A stretch of 16,023 bases of DNA from an uncultured Pseudomonadota bacterium (GCA_937996755.1 CALKUS010000239.1:1-16023), one strand, 5' to 3'. Positions 8,459-14,441 are shown, counted from the stretch's first letter. Translations and numbers: made by a program. Notes: a model not told the origin generated them from the letters alone.

Positions 8459-9045
8459 GGTTCGTTGCTCCGTTCGAAAGCGGCGACCTGCTCGCGGATG
8501 TCGTCCGCGAGCGTACGGAAATGGCGTGCGGCGGCGCGGTTCGCGACGTGCAGCAGCACGCAGAACCCGACGACCACCGCAGCATAGCCCAGCGTCTTCG
8601 GCGTGATGCCGCGTGCCGACACGACGAATCCGACGACGCCGATCGCGCACGGCGCGAGGTACCAGCGCCAGACGGCCTCCAGCATGCCGGCCTGCGCGAT
8701 CATGCCGTCGAGCTCGGCCGCGAGGTAATCGCGCGTCGGCAGGTCGGCGCGATGGCGCGGCAGCGCGAGCCGCGCGCGGCGCAGGCGCAGCGGCACGTAC
8801 ACCAGCCAGCCCAGCAGGAACGCGATGAACGCGAACGGCAGCCACTGCCCGCGCGCGCCGAGCTGCCAGGCGAGCCAGGCGAACGGCGGGATCATCACGA
8901 TCGCGACCACGGTCTCGACCACGTCGCGCCGCAGCACGGCCTTGCGCAGGCGTCCGCTGCGCGCGCCGATGCGCGCGAGCATCTCCGCCATCGGCGTCTT
9001 CGCGGGTTCGGCGCGCCAGCGATCGCGCATCTCGTTCCAGTCCAT
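8455..9045 (-). CDS. Four-helix membrane protein coupled to ECF sigma factor; candidate anti-sigma factor
   Basis: I do not recognise a named family. The 196-residue product has an N-terminal soluble stretch of about 41 residues rich in Arg, Met and Trp, then predicted membrane helices at about 42-62, 67-87, 128-144 and 150-168, and a charged tail. A cytoplasmic loop (88-127) contains many Arg residues. The ATG at 9045 shares its A with the last base of the sigma factor stop (TGATG). That coupling and the membrane topology suggest it is a regulator of the sigma factor, as anti-sigma factors commonly are. It has no HxxxCxxC zinc anti-sigma motif; its two Cys (133 and 162) are in or next to membrane helices. 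The anti-sigma role is inference. It could also be a membrane partner of the downstream hydrolase. Confidence 0.85.
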   Translation of the reverse strand: MDWNEMRDRWRAEPAKTPMAEMLARIGARSGRLRKAVLRRDVVETVVAIVMIPPFAWLAWQLGARGQWLPFAFIAFLLGWLVYVPLRLRRARLALPRHRADLPTRDYLAAELDGMIAQAGMLEAVWRWYLAPCAIGVVGFVVSARGITPKTLGYAAVVVGFCVLLHVANRAAARHFRTLADDIREQVAAFERSNEP

Positions 9046-9527
9046 CACGCGTGCTCCAGCAATTGCGCCTCGAACGCCTGGCGCAGGCGCGTCAGGCGGA
9101 TCGCGACGGCGTTCGGCGTCAGGCCCAGCACCTCGGCCGCCTGCTCGCGCGACAGGCCTTCCAGGTCGAGCAGCAGCACCGCGCGTTGCAGCGGGTCGAG
9201 CGCGTCGAGGAAGCGTTCGAGCGCGAGCAGCGCATCGCCTGCGTGCGCTTCGCCGCGCTCGGGCGCGGCGTCGAGCGGCTCGTGCGCGCGACGCGGCTTG
9301 CGCCGGTGGCTCAGCGCCGTGTTCAGCGCGACGCGATAGACCCACGTCGAGGCGCTCGCGCGGCCGTCGAAGCCGTCGCGGCTGCGCCAGAGCTGCAGCA
9401 GGATCTCCTGCAGCAGGTCGTCGCGCTCCTGCGGCGCGGCGTAGTGCCGCGCGATGCGCGCGAGCGCCTGCTCGTTGTCGCGCACGAGCGTTGCGAATGC
9501 CTGTCGGTCGGCGGTTTCCTCGGCCAT
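9045..9527 (-). CDS. ECF-type RNA polymerase sigma factor
   Basis: The 160-residue product is a group 4 (ECF) sigma-70 factor. Region 2 spans about 14-78, with the core-binding and -10-recognition stretch DLLQEILLQLW followed by STWVYRVALN. Region 4 spans about 107-156, with the helix-turn-helix LSREQAAEVLGLTPNAVAIR. ATG 9527 begins at MAEETADRQ, which gives the normal ECF length; the open frame upstream to 9623 is Pro/Gly/Arg-rich and unlike sigma factors. No clear Shine-Dalgarno precedes the ATG; instead the start lies in a hairpin, annotated separately. The gene leads an operon with a membrane protein and an exported serine hydrolase, so it probably controls an envelope response. The target promoters are unknown, and no GGAAC-type motif is evident upstream. 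Confidence 0.95.
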   Translation of the reverse strand: MAEETADRQAFATLVRDNEQALARIARHYAAPQERDDLLQEILLQLWRSRDGFDGRASASTWVYRVALNTALSHRRKPRRAHEPLDAAPERGEAHAGDALLALERFLDALDPLQRAVLLLDLEGLSREQAAEVLGLTPNAVAIRLTRLRQAFEAQLLEHA

Positions 9528-9562
9528 CCCGGATATTGGTCGCGGCGGACCCGGGATTTTTT
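9526..9562 (-). promoter_or_regulatory. Hairpin enclosing the sigma factor start codon
   Basis: In the minus-strand transcript, ATCCCGG (9557-9551) pairs perfectly with CCGGGAT (9532-9526), and the last two bases of that arm are the first two of the ATG. The loop is 18 bases, and a run of six A precedes the stem. The hairpin would hide the start codon and the weak upstream ribosome-binding region. Read on the plus strand, the same DNA resembles a stem followed by six T, but no plus-strand gene ends nearby. Confidence 0.45.
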
Positions 9563-9653
9563 CACGGCCGGGCAAGCCGGGCCATGTCGGGCCGGGCGAC
9601 GCCAGCCCGCCGCGTCGCGCCACGCGCGCGCGGGGGCGATTCCGGCGCGCGCG

Positions 9654-10682
9654 TCAGTTCTCGAAGCCGTTCGCGAACACCGGGTCGAGCTGCAGGTTCA
9701 GCGTGACCGCCGAAAGGTTGTTGCTCGACACGGGATCCGTCGTTCCCGCGGGCGGGAACACGCCCGCGCTGTTCACGATGGGCCCGGTCGTTCCCACGGA
9801 CACGAGCGCGCTCGCCGAGAACGTCACGACGCCGCCGGGTGGCACGTTGACGAGCGCGTTGATGTTGCCCGAGCCGGTCGGCGGGACCGGGCATGCAGCG
9901 CCGCCGGTCGCGGCGCACGACCACGTGACGCCTACCTCGCTCGACGGAAACGTGTCGGTGAGGCTCGCGCCCATCGCGGCATTCGGGCCGAGGTTCGTCA
10001 CGGCGATGGTGTAGGTCGCCGGCCCGCCCGCGACGTAGGTCGACACTGCCGACGTCTTCGCGATCGCAAGGTCGGCCGTGACCGCGCCCACGGGGCAGTC
10101 CACGACGGCGCGGATCACCCAGTCGCCCGCGACACCCAGGCTGCATGCCGAGAACCAGACGAGCGACGTGCCGAACTCCGCGAGGATGGTGTTGCGGTTG
10201 GCCTGGCAGCCGTCGATGTCGCGCACGACGCTCGGGCCCGCTGCCGGCGGTGCCGTGTCGAACGCGAGCGACACGACGAACGTCTCGCCCATGGTCACGG
10301 GCACGTTGACGGGAACCGTGTTGTTCTCGTCGAGGAATCGGTACTCGTTGATCACGCCGTCGTTGAGCACCGGGCCGATGATCGCCTGCTGCAGCGCGCC
10401 GGGATTCGGGAACGTGCCCGCGCGGAAGATCTCGATCGCGCTGCCGAAGGTCGGCGGCGCCGTGCCGGTGACCGAGCGCCAGAACACCTGCGTCGCGCGC
10501 ACGTTGCCGTTGCACGGCGACGTGAGCCACGCAGCGGCCTTCTCGTCGCCCGCGAACCCGGAGACGACGACCGCATTGCCGAAATCGGTGAGCGAATCGT
10601 TCTTGACGGTGACTTCGGCGGCGCGCGCCGCGGCCGGCAACAACAGCGCCATGGCGGCGCAGGCGAACGTGCGAACGCCCAT
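9654..10682 (-). CDS. Secreted DUF11-domain protein with C-terminal FANGFE motif
   Basis: The 342-residue exported protein has no recognised enzymatic domain. A signal peptide (1 to about 21, ending LLPAAARA) and a good ribosome-binding site (GGGGGAG, five bases from ATG) fix the start at 10682. Residues about 22-200 are low in charge and contain several Cys (57, 159, 180, 196) that could form disulfides. Residues about 203-330 match the DUF11/TIGR01451 conserved repeat domain, an Ig-like fold typical of surface proteins (ADLAIAKT, YTIAVTNLGPNAA, SSNNLSAVTLNL). The protein ends in LDPVFANGFEN; I recall endings of the form xFxxGFE in many secreted Xanthomonadales proteins. A Clp/CRP-like site lies upstream. 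It is probably extracellular or surface-associated; function is unknown. Confidence 0.9.
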   Translation of the reverse strand: MGVRTFACAAMALLLPAAARAAEVTVKNDSLTDFGNAVVVSGFAGDEKAAAWLTSPCNGNVRATQVFWRSVTGTAPPTFGSAIEIFRAGTFPNPGALQQAIIGPVLNDGVINEYRFLDENNTVPVNVPVTMGETFVVSLAFDTAPPAAGPSVVRDIDGCQANRNTILAEFGTSLVWFSACSLGVAGDWVIRAVVDCPVGAVTADLAIAKTSAVSTYVAGGPATYTIAVTNLGPNAAMGASLTDTFPSSEVGVTWSCAATGGAACPVPPTGSGNINALVNVPPGGVVTFSASALVSVGTTGPIVNSAGVFPPAGTTDPVSSNNLSAVTLNLQLDPVFANGFEN

Positions 10683-10687
10683 CGGGA

Positions 10688-10694
10688 CTCCCCC
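10688..10694 (-). promoter_or_regulatory. Shine-Dalgarno of the DUF11 protein gene
   Basis: GGGGGAG ends five bases before ATG 10682. It selects this start, at the signal peptide, over an ATG 20 codons upstream. Confidence 0.75.
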
Positions 10695-10708
10695 TTTGCA
10701 CTGGGGGT

Positions 10709-10725
10709 CGCGGCGATTCGCCGCG
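10709..10725 (-). promoter_or_regulatory. Leader hairpin of the DUF11 protein gene
   Basis: CGCGGCG (10709-10715) and CGCCGCG (10719-10725) form a perfect 7-bp stem with a three-base ATT loop, about 27 bases upstream of the start codon. It may affect mRNA stability or translation. High GC makes such stems fairly common, so function is not assured. Confidence 0.4.
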
Positions 10726-10764
10726 GCCTCTCGGCGCAGCACGCGCCAACGACTGCGCGAATAT

Positions 10765-10780
10765 CGTGATGCAGCTCACA
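10765..10780 (-). promoter_or_regulatory. Clp/CRP-type operator
   Basis: On the minus strand this reads TGTGA-GCTGCA-TCACG, nine of ten matches to the TGTGA-N6-TCACA consensus bound by E. coli CRP and by the Xanthomonas/Lysobacter homologue Clp. It is followed by ATATT and is centred about 90 bases upstream of the DUF11 protein start. In known Xanthomonadales, Clp controls extracellular proteins, which fits a secreted product. I cannot place -10 and -35 boxes with confidence. Confidence 0.55.
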
Positions 10781-10820
10781 CTCCGGCGGCGCATGCCGGA
10801 GTGGCGGTCGATTGCGACCG
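10779..10820 (-). terminator. Two tandem hairpins after ridA
   Basis: CACTCCGGC (10779-10787) pairs with GCCGGAGTG (10795-10803) over a seven-base loop. CGGTCG (10805-10810) pairs with CGACCG (10815-10820) over ATTG. The two lie back to back about 70-110 bases downstream of the ridA stop. Neither is followed by a T-run, so they may be a 3' stabiliser, a Rho-dependent end or a regulatory structure. The first overlaps the Clp-like site by two bases. Confidence 0.4.
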
Positions 10821-10891
10821 ACGAACGGTGATCGCGCCCGCGCACGCTTTCCGCGTGGGACGGGCTCGACCGCTCGCCTGCGACGCGGCGT

Positions 10892-11338
10892 TCAGCGCGC
10901 CGCGATGCACTCCACTTCGACACGCGCGCCGAGGGCGAGGCCGTTCGCACCGAGCGCGCTGCGCGCGGGATACGGCGGCGTGAACGCCGTCTTGTAGACC
11001 TCGTTGAATGCCGGCCACTCCTTCATGTCGGCGAGCATCACCGTGCACTTCACGACGTCGGACATCGCCCAGCCGTGAGCCTCGAGCGTGGTGCGGATGT
11101 TCGCCAGCGCCTGCTTCGCCTCGGCGGCCATGCCGCCTTCGACCAGTTCGAGCGTGCCCGGCTTCACGCCGATCTGCCCGGAGAGATACAGCATGTCGCC
11201 CACGCGGACCGCCTCCGAGAAAGGCAGTTCGCCCTTCGGGAGCACCTTGCCGGAGTCGAGGTGCTCGATGCGCGGCTCAGCCGCGAATGTGGACGCGCTC
11301 GCGAGCAGGAACATGGCGGGTACGACGAAGCGGTTCAT
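10892..11338 (-). CDS. RidA-family (YjgF/UK114) protein with signal peptide
   Basis: The 148-residue product belongs to the Rid family; archetypal RidA hydrolyses reactive enamine/imine intermediates such as 2-aminoacrylate. The family core runs from about residue 30: YLSGQIGVKPG (51-61), the PARSALG segment with Arg126 (equivalent to E. coli RidA Arg105) and VEVECIA with Glu143 (equivalent to Glu120). The catalytic-type residues therefore look intact. Unlike typical cytosolic RidA of about 128 residues, it begins with a hydrophobic signal peptide (FVVPAMFLLASASTFA, cleavage near residue 19), predicting export. GAGGGAG eight bases before ATG 11338 supports the start. It lies 43 bases downstream of the pirin gene and is probably co-transcribed. 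It may be a Rid subfamily with another substrate. Confidence 0.92.
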   Translation of the reverse strand: MNRFVVPAMFLLASASTFAAEPRIEHLDSGKVLPKGELPFSEAVRVGDMLYLSGQIGVKPGTLELVEGGMAAEAKQALANIRTTLEAHGWAMSDVVKCTVMLADMKEWPAFNEVYKTAFTPPYPARSALGANGLALGARVEVECIAAR

Positions 11339-11381
11339 CGATGCGACTCCCTCGGCTTCGGTGGGGTTCCCTCGTCGGGGC

Positions 11382-12242
11382 TCAAGGTAGTGGAATGTAT
11401 TCGTCGTGGTCGAAGTCCGGCAGCTTGAACCGGCCCGCGCGCCAGTCGGCCTTCGCCTGTTCGATGCGTTCGCGCGACGACGAGACGAAATTCCATTCGA
11501 TGTGGCGCGGGCCGAGCGGCTCGCCCGCGAGGAACATCACGGTGCTGCCGGTGCCCGCGCGCACGCGCACGTCGTCGCCCGGCGCGAGCACGGCCATGTG
11601 GCCGGCATCGACGCGCGTGTCGTCGACCGTCACCGAGCCCGACGCGACGTACAGCGCGCGCTCGGGATGGCTCGCGGGCAACGCCACGTCGGCGGACGCG
11701 TCGAGCTCGTAGTGCACGTACGCGAGCGGCGAGCGCGTCGCGACGCTCGCGTGCTGGCCGCGCAGCTCGCCCGCGATGACGCGCCAGCGCACGCCGCCCG
11801 ACTCGCCCACCGGCAGGTCGTCGCCCTCGTGGTGCGAGAACGCCGGATCGCACTCCTCGTGTTCCGCGGGCAACGCGACCCACGCCTGGATGCCGTGCAG
11901 CGCACCGCCGTACGCGCGCGCATGCTCGAAGCGCTCCGAGTGCGTGATGCCGCGGCCGGCCGTCATCCAGTTCACCTCGCCCGCGCGGATCGCCTGTTCG
12001 GTCGCGAGGCTGTCGCGATGCATGATCTCGCCCGCGAACAGGTACGTGACCGTCGCGATACCGATGTGCGGATGCGGGCGCACGTCGACGGTGCGCGGGA
12101 TGCCCGGCGCGAACTCGACCGGCCCCATGTGGTCGAAGAACACGAACGGCCCGACCATGCGCTTCGCGCCGAACGGCAGTACGCGGCCGACTTCGAAGCC
12201 GCCCAGGTCGCGCCTGCGTTGGGAGATCAGAGAAAGAATCAC
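11382..12242 (-). CDS. Pirin-family cupin protein
   Basis: This is a 286-residue bicupin of the pirin family, cytosolic metal-binding proteins; some bacterial members have quercetin 2,3-dioxygenase activity and others act as regulators. The four metal ligands known from human pirin are present at equivalent positions: His57 and His59 (RPHPHIG), and His101 and Glu103 (THSERFE). Family motifs FDHMGP (36-41) and GRGITHSE (97-104) are clear. The C-terminal cupin (about 170-260) is more divergent. The start is GTG at 12242, supported by GAGGGAG four bases away. It is the first gene of a likely pair with ridA. Substrate is unknown. A quercetinase activity is possible, but cannot be predicted from sequence. 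Confidence 0.95.
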   Translation of the reverse strand: MILSLISQRRRDLGGFEVGRVLPFGAKRMVGPFVFFDHMGPVEFAPGIPRTVDVRPHPHIGIATVTYLFAGEIMHRDSLATEQAIRAGEVNWMTAGRGITHSERFEHARAYGGALHGIQAWVALPAEHEECDPAFSHHEGDDLPVGESGGVRWRVIAGELRGQHASVATRSPLAYVHYELDASADVALPASHPERALYVASGSVTVDDTRVDAGHMAVLAPGDDVRVRAGTGSTVMFLAGEPLGPRHIEWNFVSSSRERIEQAKADWRAGRFKLPDFDHDEYIPLP

Positions 12243-12246
12243 CTTA

Positions 12247-12253
12247 CTCCCTC
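12247..12253 (-). promoter_or_regulatory. Shine-Dalgarno deciding the GTG start of the pirin gene
   Basis: GAGGGAG is followed by TAAG and then GTG. No ATG nearby would keep the conserved N-terminus, so this site decides the start. Confidence 0.75.
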
Positions 12254-12258
12254 AGATT

Positions 12259-12280
12259 GAGACACAGGGACACTTGTCTC
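12259..12280 (-). promoter_or_regulatory. GAGACA-N10-TGTCTC palindrome upstream of pirin gene
   Basis: Six-base arms GAGACA (12259-12264) and TGTCTC (12275-12280) lie around a ten-base spacer, just 5' of the pirin ribosome-binding site. The 22-base spacing is that of a dimeric regulator site. The right arm is also the GTCTC box that borders the adjacent REPIN-like element, so it may be part of the repeat instead. Confidence 0.35.
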
Positions 12281-12394
12281 CGAGCGGTGGGAGCGGCCCA
12301 TGGCCGCGACCCGAAAGCGCCTGATTTTCGCGTTTCGAGTTCACCGGAAGCCAGAGGAATCGCGGCCATGGGCCGCTCCCACTTCCTTCGAGAC
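12276..12394. repeat. REPIN-like element 1 (inverted REP pair)
   Basis: Two perfect inverted 23-base REP units (12287-12309 and 12360-12382) surround a 50-base spacer. Each unit reads GTGGGA, stem GCGGCC, loop CAT, stem GGCCGC, then GA. Outside each unit lies a GTCTC box (12276-12280 and, inverted, 12390-12394). The left flank is CGAGCG and the right flank, inverted, is GAAGGAA. The architecture matches REP sequences mobilised by RAYT (IS200-like) transposases; none is encoded here. It occupies the doxX-pirin gap. Confidence 0.85.
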
Positions 12395-12443
12395 ACTTCG
12401 CGGCAGGCTTGGTTACCCACAGTCTTCAACAGGCAATCGCAGG

Positions 12444-12839
12444 CTATTTGTCGTTCACGGCCGGTTTCCCGGGGCCAAGCAACATCGACGCGATCGCGCC
12501 GAAGAGCATCAGCGCCTGCAGCTCGATCGCCCAGCCGCCCTGGTCATTGAGCTGGCCGAGCTGGCCCATGTGCACGAGCGCGATCGCGAACACCATGTTG
12601 CCGGCGATCAGCAGCGCGCCGATGCGCGCGTAGAAGCCCGCGATCAGCAGCACGGGGCCGAGCACCTCGCCGAGGTACGCGCCGTACGCGATGAACGACG
12701 GCAGGCCGTGCTGCGTCGCGACGCCTTCGATGAAGCCGACGCCATTGCGCAGCTTCGAGATGCCGTGCAGCAGCACGATGCCGCCGACGGCCACGCGCAG
12801 GATGAGCTTGCCGAGGGAATCGTTCGCGAGGAATTTCAT
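12444..12839 (-). CDS. DoxX-family integral membrane protein
   Basis: The 131-residue product has the DoxX/SURF4-type four-helix layout, with segments at about 12-30, 49-68, 72-92 and 104-122. The family-typical LRVAVGGIVLLHGISKL (14-30), a Gly-rich second helix starting YGAYLGEVLGPVLL, and MVFAIALVHMGQ (82-93) are visible. DoxX-like proteins are poorly understood; some take part in quinone-linked redox reactions or oxidative-stress membrane complexes, but no catalytic motif is evident here. GGAG six bases before ATG 12839 supports the start. It is flanked on both sides by REPIN-like repeats and is probably transcribed as its own unit or as a distal part of the apaH cluster. Confidence 0.9.
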   Translation of the reverse strand: MKFLANDSLGKLILRVAVGGIVLLHGISKLRNGVGFIEGVATQHGLPSFIAYGAYLGEVLGPVLLIAGFYARIGALLIAGNMVFAIALVHMGQLGQLNDQGGWAIELQALMLFGAIASMLLGPGKPAVNDK

Positions 12840-12890
12840 CTGCTTCTCCAAAGATTCGAGCTTGGCTTGATCATCCCGCCCGCGAAGCTC

Positions 12891-13007
12891 GTCTCCGCGA
12901 GGTGGGAGCGGCCCATGGCCGCGATCCGAAAGCGATTGGTCGTCGCGATGGCACGAACGAGTTGCATCGAGATCGCGGCCATGGGCCGCTCCCACTTCCT
13001 TCGAGAC
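12891..13007. repeat. REPIN-like element 2 (inverted REP pair)
   Basis: This is a paralogue of the element at 12276-12394 in the same orientation. The same 23-base REP units occur at 12902-12924 and, inverted, 12973-12995, identical to the other pair. GTCTC boxes lie at 12891-12895 and, inverted, 13003-13007. The right flank CTTCCTTCGAGAC is identical in both elements. The 48-base spacer shares only CCGAAAGCG at its start with the other element. It fills most of the apaH-doxX gap and could stabilise or separate transcripts. Confidence 0.85.
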
Positions 13008-13028
13008 GCCATTGAGTGGCGTGCATGT

Positions 13029-13883
13029 TCATTCTCCCTGACCGGGTTTGCCACCCTTGCGCCCCGGCACGCGCACGATCTCGAAGTCGTCGTTCGGTCC
13101 GCCGTCGAGCGCGAGCGCGGTGAGCGGGCCGCCCCACACGCAGCCGGTGTCGATGCCGTGCACGCCGAGGCCGATGAACAGGCCGAGCGTCGACCAGTGG
13201 CCGCACACGACCCGCAACGCCGTCGGCACGCGCCCGGGCACCTCGAACCACGGATACAGGCCGGGCTTCTGCGAACCCGGCGCGCCCTTCTCGTCGAAGT
13301 CCATGCGCCCCTTCACGTCGCAGTAGCGCATGCGCGTGAGCACGTTGATGATCGCGCGCTGGCGGTCCATGCCCTGCAGCTTCGGGCGCCAGGCCGCGGG
13401 CTTGTCGCCGTACATTGCGCGCAGCAGCTTGCGACGCGCCTTGCCACGCAGCCGCCGTTCCACTTCCTGCGCGCGCTTGAGCGCGATCGTCGCCGTCCAT
13501 TTCGGTGCGAGGCCCGCGTGGACCATCAGCCAGCCGAGCCCGGCATCGAGGTGTGCGAGCGGCCGTTGCCGCAGCCAGTCGAGCAGCACGTCGCGATCCG
13601 GCGCGAACAGCACGCGCTTCAGGTCGACGTTCACGCGCTGCTGCTCTTCTTCGCTGCGCTCCGCGATCGCGAGCAGCGAGAGGTCGTGGTTGCCGAGCAC
13701 GGTCACGCTGTTCGCGTCGAGAGAGCGCACGAGCCGCAGCACTTCCAGCGATTCGCCGCCGCGGTTCACGAGGTCGCCGCAGAACCACAGGCGGTCCTTC
13801 GCGGGATCGAATTCGATCGCTTCGAGCAGCCGCACCAGCGGTTCGTGACAGCCTTGGATGTCCCCGATCGCCCACGTGGTCAC
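13029..13883 (-). CDS. apaH: Symmetrical bis(5'-nucleosyl)-tetraphosphatase
   Basis: ApaH splits diadenosine tetraphosphate (Ap4A) into two ADP in the cytoplasm; in E. coli it also decaps Np4-capped RNA. The 284-residue length is typical. Metallophosphatase motifs are in order: GDIQGC (7-12, Asp8), GDLVNRG (36-42, Asp37), GNHD (64-67), MVHAG (120-124, His122), GHW (228-230, His229) and DTGCVWGG (245-252). The start is GTG at 13883, three bases after the TAG of apaG (TAGCCCGTG), so translation is probably coupled. A starting MTTWAIGDIQG places the first motif at the N-terminus as in known ApaH. It is the last gene of the pdxA-rsmA-apaG-apaH run. Confidence 0.97.
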   Translation of the reverse strand: MTTWAIGDIQGCHEPLVRLLEAIEFDPAKDRLWFCGDLVNRGGESLEVLRLVRSLDANSVTVLGNHDLSLLAIAERSEEEQQRVNVDLKRVLFAPDRDVLLDWLRQRPLAHLDAGLGWLMVHAGLAPKWTATIALKRAQEVERRLRGKARRKLLRAMYGDKPAAWRPKLQGMDRQRAIINVLTRMRYCDVKGRMDFDEKGAPGSQKPGLYPWFEVPGRVPTALRVVCGHWSTLGLFIGLGVHGIDTGCVWGGPLTALALDGGPNDDFEIVRVPGRKGGKPGQGE

Positions 13884-13886
13884 GGG

Positions 13887-14276
13887 CTAGTGGAGCGTCC
13901 TGGGGATCGACAGTGTGAACTCGGGAATGGGTGCCGAGAACCTGGTACCGTCGTCGGAGACCAGCTGGTAGCTGCCTCGCATCGTGCCGACGGCGGTCTC
14001 GAGCACGGCGCCACTGGTGTACTGGAAGTCGTCGCCCGGGCGCATCCACGGCTGCTCGCCGACGACGCCTTCGCCGTGCACTTCCTGCACCTTGCCGTTC
14101 GCGTCGGTGATGATCCAGTGGCGGGCGACGAGCCGCGCGGGCAGCTCGCCGTTGTTGTGGATCGTCACGGTGTACGCGAACACGTAGCGGTTCTCGCGCG
14201 GCACCGACTGGTCGTCGAGGAAACGCGACGCGACGCTGACGTGGATGTCGTAGGGCTTGGCGCGACGCTTGGCCAT
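13887..14276 (-). CDS. apaG: ApaG/CorD family protein
   Basis: This is a 129-residue member of the ApaG (CorD) family, a small Ig/fibronectin-III-like beta fold found next to apaH; its biochemical role is unsettled, with links to Mg2+/Co2+ resistance phenotypes. Family marks are YVFAYTVTIHNNG (31-43), RHWIITDANG (52-61), the nucleotide-like loop HGEGVVGEQP (67-76) and MRGSYQ (99-104). The length is normal and ATG 14276 matches the usual N-terminus. It lies three bases upstream of apaH, and 165 bases downstream of rsmA, a wider gap than is usual for this cluster. Confidence 0.96.
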   Translation of the reverse strand: MAKRRAKPYDIHVSVASRFLDDQSVPRENRYVFAYTVTIHNNGELPARLVARHWIITDANGKVQEVHGEGVVGEQPWMRPGDDFQYTSGAVLETAVGTMRGSYQLVSDDGTRFSAPIPEFTLSIPRTLH

Positions 14277-14441
14277 GGCTCGATTGTGGCGATGGCGCGG
14301 GGCGCGTCAAGCGCCTTCGGGGTCAGCAACGATGTCGCGGCGTTCGGGAAAGCAGGGGGAGGGGGAGGAGGAGGGCGAATACACCGAGAAGTCGATACGA
14401 AGCGCCGCGCACATCGCTGCGTATTGCGCCAGCGGTGTAAC
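14277..14441. other. rsmA-apaG gap with purine/pyrimidine inverted repeat
   Basis: This is a 165-base gap without a gene. It contains a purine tract at 14354-14375 on the plus strand. GGGGGAGGGGGAG (14355-14367) is perfectly repeated in inverted form at 14454-14466, which lies in the last codons of rsmA; 86 bases separate them. In the mRNA the two could form a very stable 13-bp stem. No T-tract follows. I see no promoter. Confidence 0.7.

Noticed and set aside
8459..8845. 129-residue N-terminal extension of the serine hydrolase
   Set aside because: It overlaps the membrane protein gene in another frame and would bury the signal peptide.
9526..9562. Plus-strand rho-independent terminator
   Set aside because: The stem plus T-run fits by form, but the nearest plus-strand gene ends at 6858, so nothing would be terminated. 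The minus-strand reading at the sigma factor start is more meaningful.
12444..12995. Longer DoxX starting within the REPIN-like element
   Set aside because: The extra 52 residues are translated repeat. ATG 12839 has a good Shine-Dalgarno and the normal family N-terminus.
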